A stretch of 64,000 bases of DNA from the NCBI GenBank assembly GCA_028551475.1, contig CM052360.1, positions 3,584,501 through 3,648,500 on the forward strand, given 5' to 3'. Below, piece after piece: positions 12,901 to 26,169 of the stretch. Source of the DNA: Casuarina equisetifolia. Its lineage: Eukaryota; Streptophyta; Magnoliopsida; Fagales; Casuarinaceae. The translations under genes and the position numbers were made by a program. Within the stretch, counting starts at the first letter, position 1. Every line of letters begins with the position of its first letter. Below the pieces are notes generated by a model that had not been told where the DNA came from, made no database searches, and saw only the letters and a program-made list of their open reading frames with translations.

Positions 12901-15900
12901 CCACACAGCCCAGCAAATTGTGAAATCTAATCTTAGATTAAGTGAACAGTGCCTTGCTTCTAGAAACTCAAAATCTAAACAGAACAAGCATATGTTGCCA
13001 TAGCAGAGCTCAAAAATCAAAGAATAATGTGCTAGAACAAAAACATTCATGAGGTCAAACCCTTAAAAACCAAAAATATCATTTAACAAATGTCAGGAGG
13101 ATATGTTGTTGGATTTAAATATATTGGAATACAAACTAATTAACTATAGTACACCTGATGACTTGAACTTGAGCCTTTATTGTAAGAGTGTCAGCGTCAA
13201 TAAACCCATCTAACACTTTCGATAGCTCCATGAATTTTTTCCACCCCCAATCATGCTCTTTCTTCCAGAAACGATGCAATGTATCTACAGAATTTACATT
13301 TTATCAATCACAAGGGTGCAAAAGTTTTGACAAAAATAAAAACATAAAACCAAAAATTAACCAACCAACCAGAATATTTTGATTTCTTTGGATCTTTATT
13401 CACGACAGCTATAGTAAATTGTGCAAAATGGCTCCAGCCTGCTTCCCCAAGATGAAACCAAAAAAAAGGGGGGCTACATGATTACAACAAGATAGAAGAA
13501 AGAAATGCAAACAAGAGAAAAAAAATGCACTCATTGATATATTCAGACCTGGAAGAAGCTTGTCATGATTAGCAACACACAGAAACAAAGAAAGGTGATT
13601 GCAGACATCACAGCCTTGGGGATAGATTAGAATGTACCTGCCACAAATAGCAAAACCTCAGGTAAAGCTAAAAGGTTGGAAAACTTAATGTATTAATAGT
13701 ACTGCAAGATACAAGCAATTCCATTATTGTATCAACCATAACCTAAGAATTACAGTAAGAACATGGACATGAATATCACTGCCCCAGTTCACATTATTGC
13801 CAGTCAGTAATTTCATTGTTGTGAGCAACATATGAAGACTTTAAATATCCAAGCCATCTTAATGCATGTCTTCAAAATGCTCACACAGGAGTAATGATCG
13901 TGCTTTTTAATAAAGTCAGAAGAAGATGTGAATAAAGAAAATACAAAAAGAAGGTCAGTATCTACTTTCGACATGAATCTTATGATTAAACCATTCTGCT
14001 TTGGGTTGACAAAAACACTGACCTTGAGTCTGGAAAAGATGAAACTGAAAGGTGCATCCAAATACTAGACTGTTCTTTACATGCTTAAAAGTTCATACAC
14101 AGAACAAAAGGATGAATACATAGAAGAAATGCCTATACAATTAATAATGAACAGTCCATCAAAGCTCCTGCATAGAAATGCCCACAAACAGAACATACAG
14201 CTATGTTTATGGTCTTTGTACGTCCATGTATATTTACACATTTAATGATTGGATCAAGAAAACAAAGTTAAAAGAAATATAATCAAACAACATATCTCAT
14301 GCCTCTTACCATTTGTAGCCGCCAACCTCAAACTGATTACTACGAAGCTCTCTTTTATTACTCTGTGAAAATTTCTCTATTCTCCATGTATATTTTCCAT
14401 AAAGCTTGGAAGGTTTTGGCCCTGTAAAGGAGCAAACAGAGTCAATCAACAACTAAAAATACAATGTCGCAAATTTGATCTTTGCCAGATACCATTCCCC
14501 ACTTTATCAATTGCATCTTACAAACAGCTGAATTGAAAATACCAAAAGTAACAAGCTTCGGCTAATGGCAAATCAACCCAAACAACCAAAATAGAAGGAT
14601 AAAAAAGCTCCAATTCAGGGAAAGTAACACTCAGTGGTGTATCATGGGCATTTCAAGAACTAAACACAATCTTTTTACAAAACTTTTGGGCAACAGTCTA
14701 CATTGTTGAAGATTTTTGAAACCCGAAGAAAACAGCAGCAAATAATATTAGAAGTAGTATTAAAGCGTACCATATGCAGCAAAAAAAAAATGCTAAATAA
14801 ATTTTTCAGAAGCCCAACCACATTGTTAAAGTACAAAATACAATGTAATATGTAAATATGTGTAAAGTGTTCTTTACAAAATTAAAGCATACTAAAATTA
14901 ATCCTTCTTATCGGCAAAACATAAAAGAGAGCACAAGCTTGCCAGCTTTAGTTCCATTAACTTCTCCAATTGCAATCTCCTATATGTCCTAGTAATGCAC
15001 AATTGAGCCATTGAGAAATCAAACCTCATGGTTTTACAAAGTAAAATTATTTAAAAATGTGTTAGATAAACAATCAAAACAGTTTCTCCACAGATGTTTG
15101 ATGAATACAACATCCAAATGTATTAGTCCGTATCTCAGCCTAATTCAAAATTCAGCTTTCCTTTCCATGGATAATGCCCACCTAGTGGGTCTTGAACCAT
15201 GTTTCCACATTCCACCTCATTTTTATGAAGGAGGAGGCACTATTTTAGATAGAAATCCTTTTCCCTATTCATATTTCCAACAAATTTCACATATCTGAAA
15301 ATACATTGCATTTACAGCAACACCCCTCGTAAGAAAAGGTCGCATAATGATAGAACCTTCCACCACCCAACTAACACAGTCTATTTCGGAATGAACATTA
15401 TCTACTCAATTACGCGATTTTGCATTCCAATATGTTCGTTATGCCAAAAAAAACACAAGTCCTATATCACACGGCAATTAATTGTAAGGTCACATCTTTT
15501 CATCAGTGTAATTCATCTCTCCTTCCTCTGGTCCATAGAAGGCACCAAGTAATAAGGATATAAAAAGGCTCAAATAAGCCTTTAAATTATCGACTCAGTC
15601 CTCTTCCAGGGACAATCCTACTTATAGATGCTACATGTTTGACCATCCAAAAATCAAATTATTAATACTTAGGTGTTGCCAGATTCATGATTGAATTCAT
15701 TGCTTTTATAGCTTTTGTAAGGTGTCCCCAACAGCCCATTCTTCGATGCTTGAAGAAGGTGATACTGCTTTATCACTTCTAATGGTTTGTTTGTGCAGAT
15801 ATATTGGAGAGGAAAAAGCTGTAGCAGGACACAAAGATACCTCCATCATCATCATCATCACTGTCCCAGTAAGGAGGCGAAGTCGAAGGGGTCCCATTCT

Positions 15901-16018
15901 CCACCTGCTCAGAAGACCGCCATTCTGCCAATGCTTCCCCAGATTGTGTACGCTGAGCACTTGAAATTCCCTCTGTAGACCGTGCCACTCCAGACTCCTC
16001 ATTCACAGTTCCGGCCAT
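6968..16018 (-). CDS. TRAF-like MATH-domain protein (TRAF1a/1b, MUSE13/14 type)
   Basis: Twelve coding exons: 16018-15841, 14421-14310, 13637-13549, 13438-13370, 13284-13155, 12405-12247, 11895-11547, 11275-11163, 10348-10198, 9572-9097, 9011-8816 and 8338-6968. Together they encode 1130 residues, close to Arabidopsis TRAF1a/MUSE14. The N-terminus has the family block LAEWRSSEQVENGTPSTSPP and a poly-Asp run. A MATH (TRAF-C) domain fills about residues 65-192. A conserved region with DRPFRCLDCQYR follows, then a Lys/Glu-rich, probably coiled-coil stretch around 400-470, and a long Ser-rich tail ending in NGYTVFRPSNGH. Arabidopsis relatives act as adaptors with SCF-CPR1 to limit NLR immune receptors and also regulate autophagy proteins. 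A GTG-led extension upstream of the chosen ATG is leader sequence: an acceptor AG lies at 16064-16063 and a matching donor follows 16861, so there is an intron of about 800 bp in the 5' UTR. Confidence 0.95.
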
Positions 16019-16956
16019 TTCCCACTCTGAAACTCCTTCCACCACAACGTCAATTCCCCTCACTAGACAGTAAGAGAAACCACAGAATACATCAATCTAA
16101 ATTGGCTCTGAAATGACAGTTTCCACAGAAAACACATAGAGGCACACAAAGCACTGATAATTCAGCCTTTTCTCCAACCAAAATCCAAAAATATCTCTAA
16201 ATAAAAGCGAGGCTAGTGGACTGCCAACCTTTTTAAATATGAAAAACCTTTTAAAAAAGAATCCGACTTCTTGGCTGCCAGGAACTGGGTGACAGAGAGG
16301 AAATTGAAATTAGATTAATCAAGCTTTTATTAATTCGAGACATTAGAGACCAAACAATGCATCAGAAAACTATCTGGCCAAGATTCCGAAAATTATTTCA
16401 TGCTTTAAATCCCAAGAAAACGTAAAACTTAGAGAAATCGGAAACTTCCTCTTGTTTCCGATTGTCTCCATTTTCTCGGCAGGCAAACAAAAGCCCAACA
16501 TTGAAAAGTCTCTAAAGCAAAGCCCACCCCTCAAAATCCAAATAGCAATATAAACCCTATATATTCGAAACAATCTAAAACTCACATGATAAAGAATAAA
16601 AACTAAAAAGATTAAGCCATCAACAAATTGACACCAAAAACCCTAAAATACAGAACCACCTAGCCAGACCCAATTGCATGAAACCAAGAGCCCAATACAA
16701 TCGACAGGAATCCGAACCCAGAGATCGCAGACCACAATATCCCGAAACCAGCATCAATTGGAACCCTGAGATAGCACCAAAAACCAATACGAAATCGAAA
16801 AGAACAAGAGAAAAACTGAAATTCTTGACCACATCACGTAGATCGAATGAGCGTACAAACCTAGAGCAGAATCGATGACCAGAGCCCTATCAATGGCCGA
16901 CGGGACCCTTGAGATTTTAGAGAGAAAGAGCGAGAGAAAGAGAGGTCGGAGGAGCA

Positions 16957-16958
<2 letters not shown>

Positions 16959-16995
<37 letters not shown>
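16959..16995 (-). repeat. CT/GA microsatellite in the MATH gene leader
   Basis: About 18 units of GA on the plus strand, so CT in the transcript. It lies within the expected first, non-coding exon, about 100 bp before the leader-intron donor at 16861/16860. CT-rich tracts are common in plant 5' UTRs; the exact unit number is likely variable between individuals. Confidence 0.85.
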
Positions 16996-16998
<3 letters not shown>

Positions 16999-17059
16999 CA
17001 AGACCAAAGGGTGAACCCAGAAAAGAAAATTTGTATTTATTCTGAATTTATCTTTTTGC

Positions 17060-18650
17060 CATAAAAGAATACTTGATTTTTCATTATTTGCTGTAAGCAA
17101 GTGTAAGATAGGAGTATGTGGCAGAACCCCCAAGGGCATTTATTTTACTCCTCACAACGAAAAAACAAAATTAAATATAATAAATAAAAACATAACAAAA
17201 TTAAATATGGGGGAACGGGGTGACGTGTTATATACAAATAGCGATATACAATGCTTCCCATGCTTCAGTCGCCTGCAGCGCTTTCGGTGATTGGTTGTAG
17301 CACATTGCGGGCCCCACCGACCAAACCCTAATACGCCCAAAAGGCCTCGTGATCCCAAACCCTAGCAAACCCTAAGACGATGAAGAAGGGCCAGGAGGAG
17401 GGGGGTTTTTGGGCCCATTAGGGGGCTCACTGTCCGTCGTCGTTTTGTGTTTTTCTTGTGAACTGGAGTTGTGTTTTTCTAATCTCTGTTGCTGAGGACA
17501 CGTACCTTAGTACTTGTCGTCGAGATTTTGTCTCCTTTGAACCCAAAGTCGACGCCGATTCAGCAACGAAACCTGCTGACATGGATTTCTACTTTTAATA
17601 GGAGACTAGGCACGTAGCTGTTAAGAGTACCCAGTGCTATCACATTTCCACTATGGACTTCATCCATAAGTGACAAATTTAGTTCATATAAATAGTCGAC
17701 TTTTTGCTAATGTTTATAAAATATTGTCATGTTTGCATTCTTGTCATATCAATACATCCTTTGGTGTTGGGAGATACATGTGGATTGTGTAGCAAACACA
17801 CACACACACACACTCACACACAAAACAAACATTCAAAAAAAATTGAAAACTTCATGTGGTTCAAAATAAGTCAACTTTGTGCATCTACAAAAGATAGCTA
17901 ATGATCATACTTTAGGGGTTTTGATATGCATAACAATCATAAATAAAATTTCTTCGTGGTTTTTTTAAATCATAATAACAATTCACCAAATATGATATAG
18001 TCTTTTTTTTTTTAAATAACCCATGACCCTTAATCATACTTTGTCTAGTGGCCTAAACTAAACAACACCCATCCTAAAATATGCTCAATTTAGTTAAAAA
18101 TATAGAAAGAGTTCAAAGAAGAAAACTTGCTTTGTAAGATCTTTTGTATAAGCTCTTCTTACTATCTTGCCTATACTAATTATAGCTTAAATAATACAAT
18201 TTGTATGAGCAACATAGAATAAACTCTAATAGAGAAAATTACAATTCAACAAATCTCTTAACTTTTACTCTACAACTAACACTTAACCTATTAAAAGAGA
18301 GAAAAAAAAAACATTGTAATAGATAATTAAAACAATGAAAGGAAAAGATTTGGTTACAAAACTTCTTAAATTTTATTTCTTAACTTATATATATTGTATA
18401 TGGTTTAAATAAAATTATAGACGATTTTAAGATAAAATTGTTGAAAAACTAATTTTATTGGCTAAAATTAAAAAAATAATTTGTATAAAAGTATATTTAT
18501 TTAGAAATATTTAACATTTTTAAGTAAATGTTTTATTATGTTGTAGCTGATAAATTTTAAATTTAATATTTTCTTAAATAAATTGTAATATTACAATATG
18601 TCTTTAAGTTTTTATACTTTATTTTTAGAAGAATAAATTCATATGTTTAT
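17060..18650. other. Intergenic spacer upstream of the MATH gene
   Basis: From 17150 to 17600 composition is gene-like and GC-richer, probably promoter or leader-adjacent sequence of the MATH gene. Beyond about 17600 it is very AT-rich. I see no gene. Confidence 0.35.
17796..17822. repeat. CA microsatellite
   Basis: About 13 CA units with one interruption, in AT-rich spacer. Confidence 0.8.
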
Positions 18651-18659
18651 AAAAGAAAA

Positions 18660-19640
18660 AGAAAACAAAACACATGTTAGGCCATTGAGCAAGGACTTCC
18701 ATCCTCAAAGCTGTCATTTCGGAAGATTTATGACACTAGGTGGATCCTACCCGCGGGAGTACGGTTGAGAGAACTTTTTAGCCGACAGAACTGAGCATAT
18801 TTGAGAAGTCACCTGCCTCCAACCCCTTCTCAACTTACTCTGCGTGCAAGGTTCTCCAAACCCGTTTGGTTTGTCCTCTTTGCGATCAAGATAAGATATG
18901 AAGAATCTTCGGAAGTTGAAAATTCAACAAAAGGGAAGCCTTTTTTAGGTGGAGCCGAATACTATTCCCATGCGCAACACGTAGCGTTTTATTCCTTTGG
19001 AAGATAACCAAGCCATCGTTTCTTCCCTCTGCAACTCAGCGCCACTGACTTCTTAACGCCTTTTCTTTTCGTACCATTTCTCCATGGCCACCAAGCTCCT
19101 CGAAAGCCAAGGGTTTATCCTAGTAAAATCATCTGGTCCCTCCTGATTTCGGGAAGCAGTCCCTTTTCCATTTCTTTTCTTCTCTGGATCTCCTTCTTGA
19201 TAAGAATTCTACTGAAAAAGTAAACGACTTCATAAACATCAACCTTAGGCTTGAAATGAATGTGAAACTGGTCATAGTAACGTATATGTAAACTTTACTA
19301 GACCATTTAGTGAAGGTTTGCCATGATAACAACGGAAGAACATGCAAAACTTTCGGAAAGCTTGCAGTTGCAGATCTTATTTAGAGAAAGAAACAACAAA
19401 GGGGATCAACAGATAGAAGACTGGCAAAAAGCTATCTACATGTTAATGGTCAAGAATCAAAACGTCGGCACAAAGAAAGCGTTTGAACCTCGAATACCCA
19501 CATAAAAGTATGGAGCGGACAAACAGTCCACATGCTGCCCAATTCCACGAGATACCTTTCAACACACTCAAGACAATTCCATCCAGTGTCACTATCCTGC
19601 ATGTAAAGGTAAAGGATTTGTCAGCTGTCAAGAGACTATG
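18660..19640. other. Possible nuclear copy of mitochondrial DNA (segment 1)
   Basis: This segment stands out from the very AT-rich DNA on both sides. It has balanced base composition and the purine/pyrimidine texture of plant mitochondrial spacer DNA, with short open frames that match nothing I know. It shares a 15-base string, TTTTTTAGGTGGAGC, with the segment at 51.7-52.7 kb. No mitochondrial gene was recognised, so the call is tentative. Confidence 0.25.
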
Positions 19641-20940
19641 GTGCTAGTGCCATTGGACTTCTGCTCTGGACTGTTTTGAATGTTGTTTTGGACTTTTCGA
19701 TTTTCAAATTTTTATTTGTGATTAATTAAGTATAAAAGACGAATATGCTACAGCATTGATAGGTCACAACTTCCAAGCTTCTTCGAGAAAAAATCACAAT
19801 ATCCATTCATATCTAGAGCCATATTTTGGGGGGAAGAGAATAAGAGGGTTTCGAGTAAATTAACCTGCGGCTCTTACAAAGGGCAAATATGGATTTGGGC
19901 TATAAAAAGGCTACGTAAATACTATACCTTTTAAAAGTGATTTCTTTCTTTAACGCAGTAAAGTATTTACTTTATTGGAAAGAGATTCCTTTTTCCATCT
20001 CCTTTTATTTTCTCTTCTTTTATAAAAACTATACCGAATGCTCTTAAATGTTATTGTGAATTCTTTGCTTATGATTTCACAGTTTCGTAGATGGTATTAG
20101 ACACATGACAATTATGGCTTAAGCTTCGATAGTGTTTTGTAGTATGCAAAGATATCTATCTCACGAAATTTCTTGATGTAATTAAGTTAGTAGTTTCTTA
20201 ATTATTGTTAGTGCGTTACTTTAACTTTTTGCTATTAGAAAATCCTTATACTTACATTTGCTTTAAGTGTCAAATCCGTTGTTGAGCTATTTAAATCGAT
20301 ATGATCGTATTTGACAATTTAAGAAACTTGGTTTTCGATAAAAACAAACTCCATTATCAATCTAAAATGAGACCAAATAATAATGATAAGATTAGTATAT
20401 TGCATATTAATGTTTGTCGTATTATTGTTAGTAACACTATCTACTTTGTGGTTTAAAGAAAAGATTTAAAGAGAATTAGTCAGAATTACATTATCTAAAC
20501 TGTGCATATAAAATATAAAAGATCAATTCACTCGTCGACAAGACTCTCACATAAAAGAGCATTAAGTGCATTGAACACCTTAATTGAAAAAAAAGAATGC
20601 ATAAATGCTTCTTAATGGAATACCCGGTTGTGAAAATAGTTAGGTCCCATAACTATTATATTGAATTGAAATAAATATGCCCATTAAATGAAAAGTGCCA
20701 CGCCATCATTTATTAATTAGTGGACACAAAAATCCAAATCTGAAAACGGAAAATGAAAAGATGGAAACTTCCTTAAGAGAGAAAAATAATCCTAAAGAAA
20801 TTCAGAACTTGTTCCATGCAAAAATATCCTTTCTTCTAAAATAATTATGAAAAAAACCACTAACTATCTTCTTGTTTATACATAAACCAAAAAGATCACT
20901 GGTGACAAAAATTACTCTGGTTTCACTTTAAGAGTCCCAA
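19641..20940. other. AT-rich intergenic spacer
   Basis: No gene, RNA or structured repeat recognised. Confidence 0.4.
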
Positions 20941-20946
20941 GCCAAA

Positions 20947-21273
20947 TTACATTAAAGAAACAAGAAGAACAAACACAGCATCTCTGGTGCTTCTCTTCGG
21001 GACCAGGGCTTTGCAAGCAAAATACAATACCCATCTCTTTGCCCCCTCAGCTGTAATCCGATGACCATAAGACTTTGGGCAAGTCTCAAGGTCCCTGCAG
21101 GAGTAGGGTCCAGCAAGTAGGGAACCAGGCAGCTGGTATGAATGTTCAATTACGCCCATGTGATGCAGGAATGCACCACTGGCTCTTAAGTCAAATAATC
21201 TCTGAGAATTCAGAGTGTGTAGTTGCGTGAATTCTACTCGAAAAAAGCAATCATGTGCATGCATTCCGTGCAA
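20947..21273 (-). CDS. Unassigned open frame downstream of the G3BP-like gene
   Basis: A 108-codon frame with a mid-part rich in Cys, Tyr and Arg (YSCRDLETCPKSYGHR). I do not recognise it. It has no visible promoter, and a second frame over the same bases is also open, which argues for chance or a transcript that is not translated. It is too far from the G3BP-like stop (about 700 bp) to be an obvious extension. Confidence 0.15.
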   Translation of the reverse strand: MHGMHAHDCFFRVEFTQLHTLNSQRLFDLRASGAFLHHMGVIEHSYQLPGSLLAGPYSCRDLETCPKSYGHRITAEGAKRWVLYFACKALVPKRSTRDAVFVLLVSLM

Positions 21274-21966
21274 CTCTTTTTACGAGAAGTAATCAGGCAT
21301 TTGTATGGTCGGCTTGGTCGGCGAGGGGGGGATATTATTGTGCTGCTCTGTCATGTCTTCGCTCCTTCAAACCCCATTCCGTACGTGGTCGAAGGTTTTC
21401 ATATGTTGTGGTCGCAACGTGTCGATGGGTGAAAGGCAAACAGACTATGATAGGGCTTGTCCTTCTTAGTGATGTGTTTTCGATGGTTCAGAGCTGAAGC
21501 CCAATTTATAAGGACAAGGCCTGCCTAATCGTTAAGCAGCGAATTAGATTCGTGCTAAGAGCATAAATGCTGATTTCTAGACATGAAAAGACCAAAGTGG
21601 CACAAATTGGGCTCAACTCTGAAGCCCAATTTTGTTAGTCACATGAGAAGGAGGTTCAAGGAAAAGAGGGGGGAATTTTGTGTTATTTGCATGAACAACA
21701 CGAGGATAAAATTCACAAAATTGTATCAAAATCAATTATTCTACGAATAATTTAGTTACAAAATTCTTAATTCTACTGAAAAACAAGTTCCAAATTACTA
21801 AAAGGTTCAAATTCTGAAAAATAAAATTACCAAAAACTTATAACTCTAAGCACCAAAAAATAAAAATCAAAGCAGAAAAAGCCGCAATTTGACCAAGAAT
21901 TCCTATGTCATCAGTAGTCAAACGTAGTATTGTCAATAAAACCGACGGACAAAGAGCAGCTAAAGC

Positions 21967-24900
21967 CTAGTTTATGGCCTCTGTGACAGCTTGGCGAGGG
22001 GCTCTGCCTCCGCCATTCTGGTAAACCCTCTGGCCAGTTTCTGCATTTCTTCCGCCATTACCTCGTGCTCGACCTGAGAAATCACCTCGCCTCTCAAAAT
22101 CATACCCACGGCCTCCAACATTTCCACGGCCCCTAAAGTTTTCATTTCGATAACCACCACGTCCTGATGAAAACCGCCCGCCTTTATCGTTGTTTGCTGC
22201 TGAAGGTATGAAATTATTAGCATCACCCGGATATTGGATGGTTTAACAACTCATACTAATCAACCACAGAAAAAGACGACAAAAGAAAGACAATGTTGTT
22301 TCTGTTCAAGAGGTACAGTGGATAAAATTTTACTTACCTCGCCTTTCCTCGATGCGAATTTCACGATCGAACATCGACATTGGAGAAGCCTGAAATAGTG
22401 ACATTGGATGTTAGACATAAAGGCATATGAATTACTCCGATGAACGGCATGAAAGCCAGGGCAGTGCAGAAATTTCAAATGCATAGAGAAATTAATAAAC
22501 TACAGATTCAGTTAGGATTGCCAATTCATAACTAAAAGTGCAAAAACACACGCTTCACAAAGAAATGAAAAAAGAAGAAGAAAACACACAGCTCCAAGTA
22601 GATCCTTTTCAAAGTTGCATGCTAATGCAGATTAACTTGAATCAGGAGTAACGACTCAAGGCCTCAACATAATGCTACCTTTTCTGGCCAGACATGTCGA
22701 GATCAACAGATTTTGAACAGAAACAAACAGGAGGCAAAGTTAGATGTACCATCTCCAATGGATTAATTCACAGCCTCATCTTATAACTTAATCCATAAAA
22801 TTAACTAAGTTATTTTATTAGATAAGAACACTTCGTCGACAAGCATCAACCACAAAAGCATCTTTATGAATGAGTTGTAGACAGCATATAATATCATGAG
22901 AGTTATGCTTAAAAGCATGTTAGTTTAATACAGGTAAACTATAAATGGTTAGCATTAAAAGAAAATAACTCGTGAACAAGGTAACCCCCAATACATTGAA
23001 ACCGCAGGGATGTTTGATTCAACAAAATAGCAACTAAGGGTGAAGAATTAATACCTGAATAGCATCTTGCATTGAACTAGCAGATTCAAATTCCACAAAG
23101 CCAAAGCAAGAACCCTGTTGCTGGATAGAAGATAACAATACATAAAACGTGATTACTATTGAAAATAACAACTCCAAATAGACTCGAACAATTAATCCTA
23201 GACAAACCTTATTACTTCTAACTTGAATACCATCATGCTTTATAGGTCCAAATTGCTTAAAAGCACCATCAAGTTGTTCAACCGTTGCATCCATAGGCAG
23301 GTTTGGTACGAATATGGCATAAGTCTTAACTGGAAAACGTTGTAAGCAGATATGGTCGAAGGAATTAGTTAAATACTGGAAGAAAGGATTGAATAACATC
23401 TCAATTTTAAATACCATCCAGATGTGAGTAGGAAAAAAAAAAAACCACAGAAGAAATAAAACCTGCGGGATCATCAGTCTTTTTCAAGGTGCTGTTTCTA
23501 ATAGGCGCAAGAGCCTCAGGAACAACAGATGAACGGACTGGTTCTGCAGGCTTGACAGGAGACACCCTCACATGGAACGGAGCATTATTCTCCTTCAGTG
23601 CGCTCACCTGAAACAAGCATAATATTTAGGCAATTAAGAATATTCAGTCATAACGCTAGCAAGAAAACAACAATTAACTCACCACTGATGCAAAGGACTT
23701 CTTTGGAGCATCCTCCTGGACTTTAGGAGCAGCAGTCTCAGAGACTCTGCTTACAGCATTCTGACTTGCGTCAACTGGATGCTCAGCAACAACATCTTTT
23801 TCAATAACTGACACCTTCTCAGCGGCTAACTGATGATCAACTTCTTTAGCATTGTTATTTTCAGTAGTATTGTCCTCCACATCGTTAGTTTGCTCTGGTG
23901 CAGGGTGATCAGGAACATGAGTTGGTTCTGTAATGAAACAGATCTATCAATCCTTTCTGACCTTTCTGGGAAAAAAATGAGAACCAAGAACAACAGCAGA
24001 CACAATAATACACGAACGAAACATCAAACTCACCAGGATCTGGTGTCACGGCAGCTTCTACACCACTTTCATTGATATTGTTGTCTACCACTGTATCAGC
24101 CTCAATGACTTCAGAGTCACCCAAAAACCTATGAATATCATTCATCACATAATAACTTTTATCTTGGGGGACCAGAAAGAAAGATTCAGTGAACCTCCTT
24201 TTCACATTGTCCTTTCCAGTTAAACAACCAGTAACTAAAACTATCAACCCCTCTTTGTGTGAATACTCAGCATCTACAGTCATTATTTCTGCTTTATAGT
24301 TTATGTCGACCATCGAGAGCAGCTTCTCATTAATGGCCTGCTCCAAAATCAAAGAATAACAATTTATTCATTATCATATGCGTCTGGTTATAAAACATCA
24401 AGAAACTCAGAGATAAAACTTAGAAAAAGATAATGGAGAAAAGAGAATAAGGCAGTTATTTGCTCTCTTTTGCATATCTTTTGACATGGGCAATTGAAAG
24501 CATAAAACAAAAACACAAAATAAAATCCAAAGTAGCCGCAAAAGAAAAACACCATAGTTAAAACAAACAAGCATCAAAGTCCTAGATATTAACAAGTAAC
24601 CATACTACGACACTTCCTTTATTTTTCTGTTAGACCAACACTATCTTGTCCGCACAATCCATATAGCTTAAAGAGAATAAACAATCTAATCATCAAGTTC
24701 AAAAGTAATCAATACCAGATTCTAAAAAGTCTCTCTCCCAAGGCAACATAACCAAGTAAAAGATTTATATCCTTTATCATAATCAACCATCTTCTTTTCA
24801 ATCCACAAACATATAAATTAAGTGCAAAATGAACCACAAAAGACATGCAAAAGTGAGCCAAATGAGCTTATATGCGCATAGTTTTGCATGGGAATATGTG

Positions 24901-25199
24901 GGAATCTAGTATTCATGAGCCCACTCTGGGAGTACTGATGCTCTTGGGCGAGGGAAAATATGCAACCCCATCTGGGGCGTCAATGTGGCAGTGTAGCTTC
25001 TATTTACAGGACTTACATTCACAGTGTTAATAGATGTCATCACACCATCAGGTCCAGCTCGAGTGAGCACGCTTGAATCATTGTAAAACCTGTAAGCCTC
25101 TTCTGGGTTTTGGCATAGAATCTTGTAGTATTGCTCAACAAAGGCATTGCCAATCATCTGCGCAGGGGCAGCAGAAGCATCTCCACTCTGAGTTGCCAT
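21967..25199 (-). CDS. G3BP-like protein: NTF2 domain, RRM and RGG tail
   Basis: Eight coding exons: 25199-25017, 24337-24034, 23927-23683, 23607-23463, 23329-23208, 23120-23055, 22389-22338 and 22199-21967. They encode 449 residues. An NTF2-like domain spans about residues 16-135 (GNAFVEQYY at the start, then GLIVLVTGCLTGKDN and FFLVPQDKSYYV). An acidic, disordered linker follows, then one RRM at about 296-365 with RNP2 IFVPNL (298-303) and RNP1 GSCFGFVEF (336-344). The tail is rich in Arg-Gly and Gly-Gly. This layout is that of animal G3BP and the plant G3BP-like family, which bind RNA, enter stress granules and have been linked to defence. The ATG is two bases after an intron acceptor; a donor at 26104 marks a leader intron of about 900 bp. 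Function is inferred from architecture. Confidence 0.95.
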
Positions 25200-26169
25200 C
25201 TCTGCAACAATACAATGTATATGAATCCCCACAGGATGATCTAGCCGAAATGAGTTAATATATATTGGATATCTACGCGCAGAATAAGAAGAGGAGAGTA
25301 TTTCTTCTGAGAAAATAAAGAAAAAAGAAACATGAATCCAAAGACAAACAGAAACAGAAGAGGAAAAAATTCTAGGTAGTAGCATAGTTAAAAACTAAAT
25401 GATAGGGCCGAGATAATACTACACACATTTAAGAATAACACAGCGTTAATAGAATCTTTTGTGTATGCCAGAACGCACACAAAACGACTGAGAGACATGC
25501 GAAATTACACTAATTCGATCTTAATAAAGAGCACAAGAACACAACGCAGATAAAACAAGCTCAAGAATGTAGATCAATATCTTAAACATGCTTAAATCAG
25601 ACCTAATAAAATAATTATTTATTTAATAAGAATCAATGTGAACCCAACTCCTCACTCAAGACACCAATTGTAACACGCTAAACATTTATTATTCTCTACA
25701 GACGCTGAATGAATATGACTCGCCCACTGATTACGATTCCTCGGGAAAATTGAAGAAACAAAGACTTTCAGCTTTTTTTCTAATCAGGGTAGAGATATCG
25801 CATTAAAGTATTAAAAAATAAAACTTTTTTGCGGCAAAATCAATGATTTTCCGAGGCAAGTGAAAACACTTACAAAAAAACCAAAGATTAATCACTGCGT
25901 ATTGGAACGCGCGGAATTAGAATTTTCGCGACACAAGATCCAGACCGGACGAGGCACCTCAAATCTCGTCTAGAAAACAACCCAAAACCAATTTATCCTA
26001 AAATAGCAGCCGATCTTAAGCCCAGAAACGAATACGTTCAACAAAAAGAAAGTGAAGATATTAGAATTAACAGCGATATAGCGGCGACCATGAAAGGGTT
26101 TTACCTCGGTCAAGGGATTCCAAATCACCGAGAGAGAGAATGAAGGAAAAGGGCGGCTCTGAGAGCTCA

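Noticed and set aside
16019-16063. N-terminal extension of the MATH-domain protein
   Set aside because: It would need a GTG start and lies in leader sequence just after an intron acceptor; the family N-terminus begins at the ATG at 16018.
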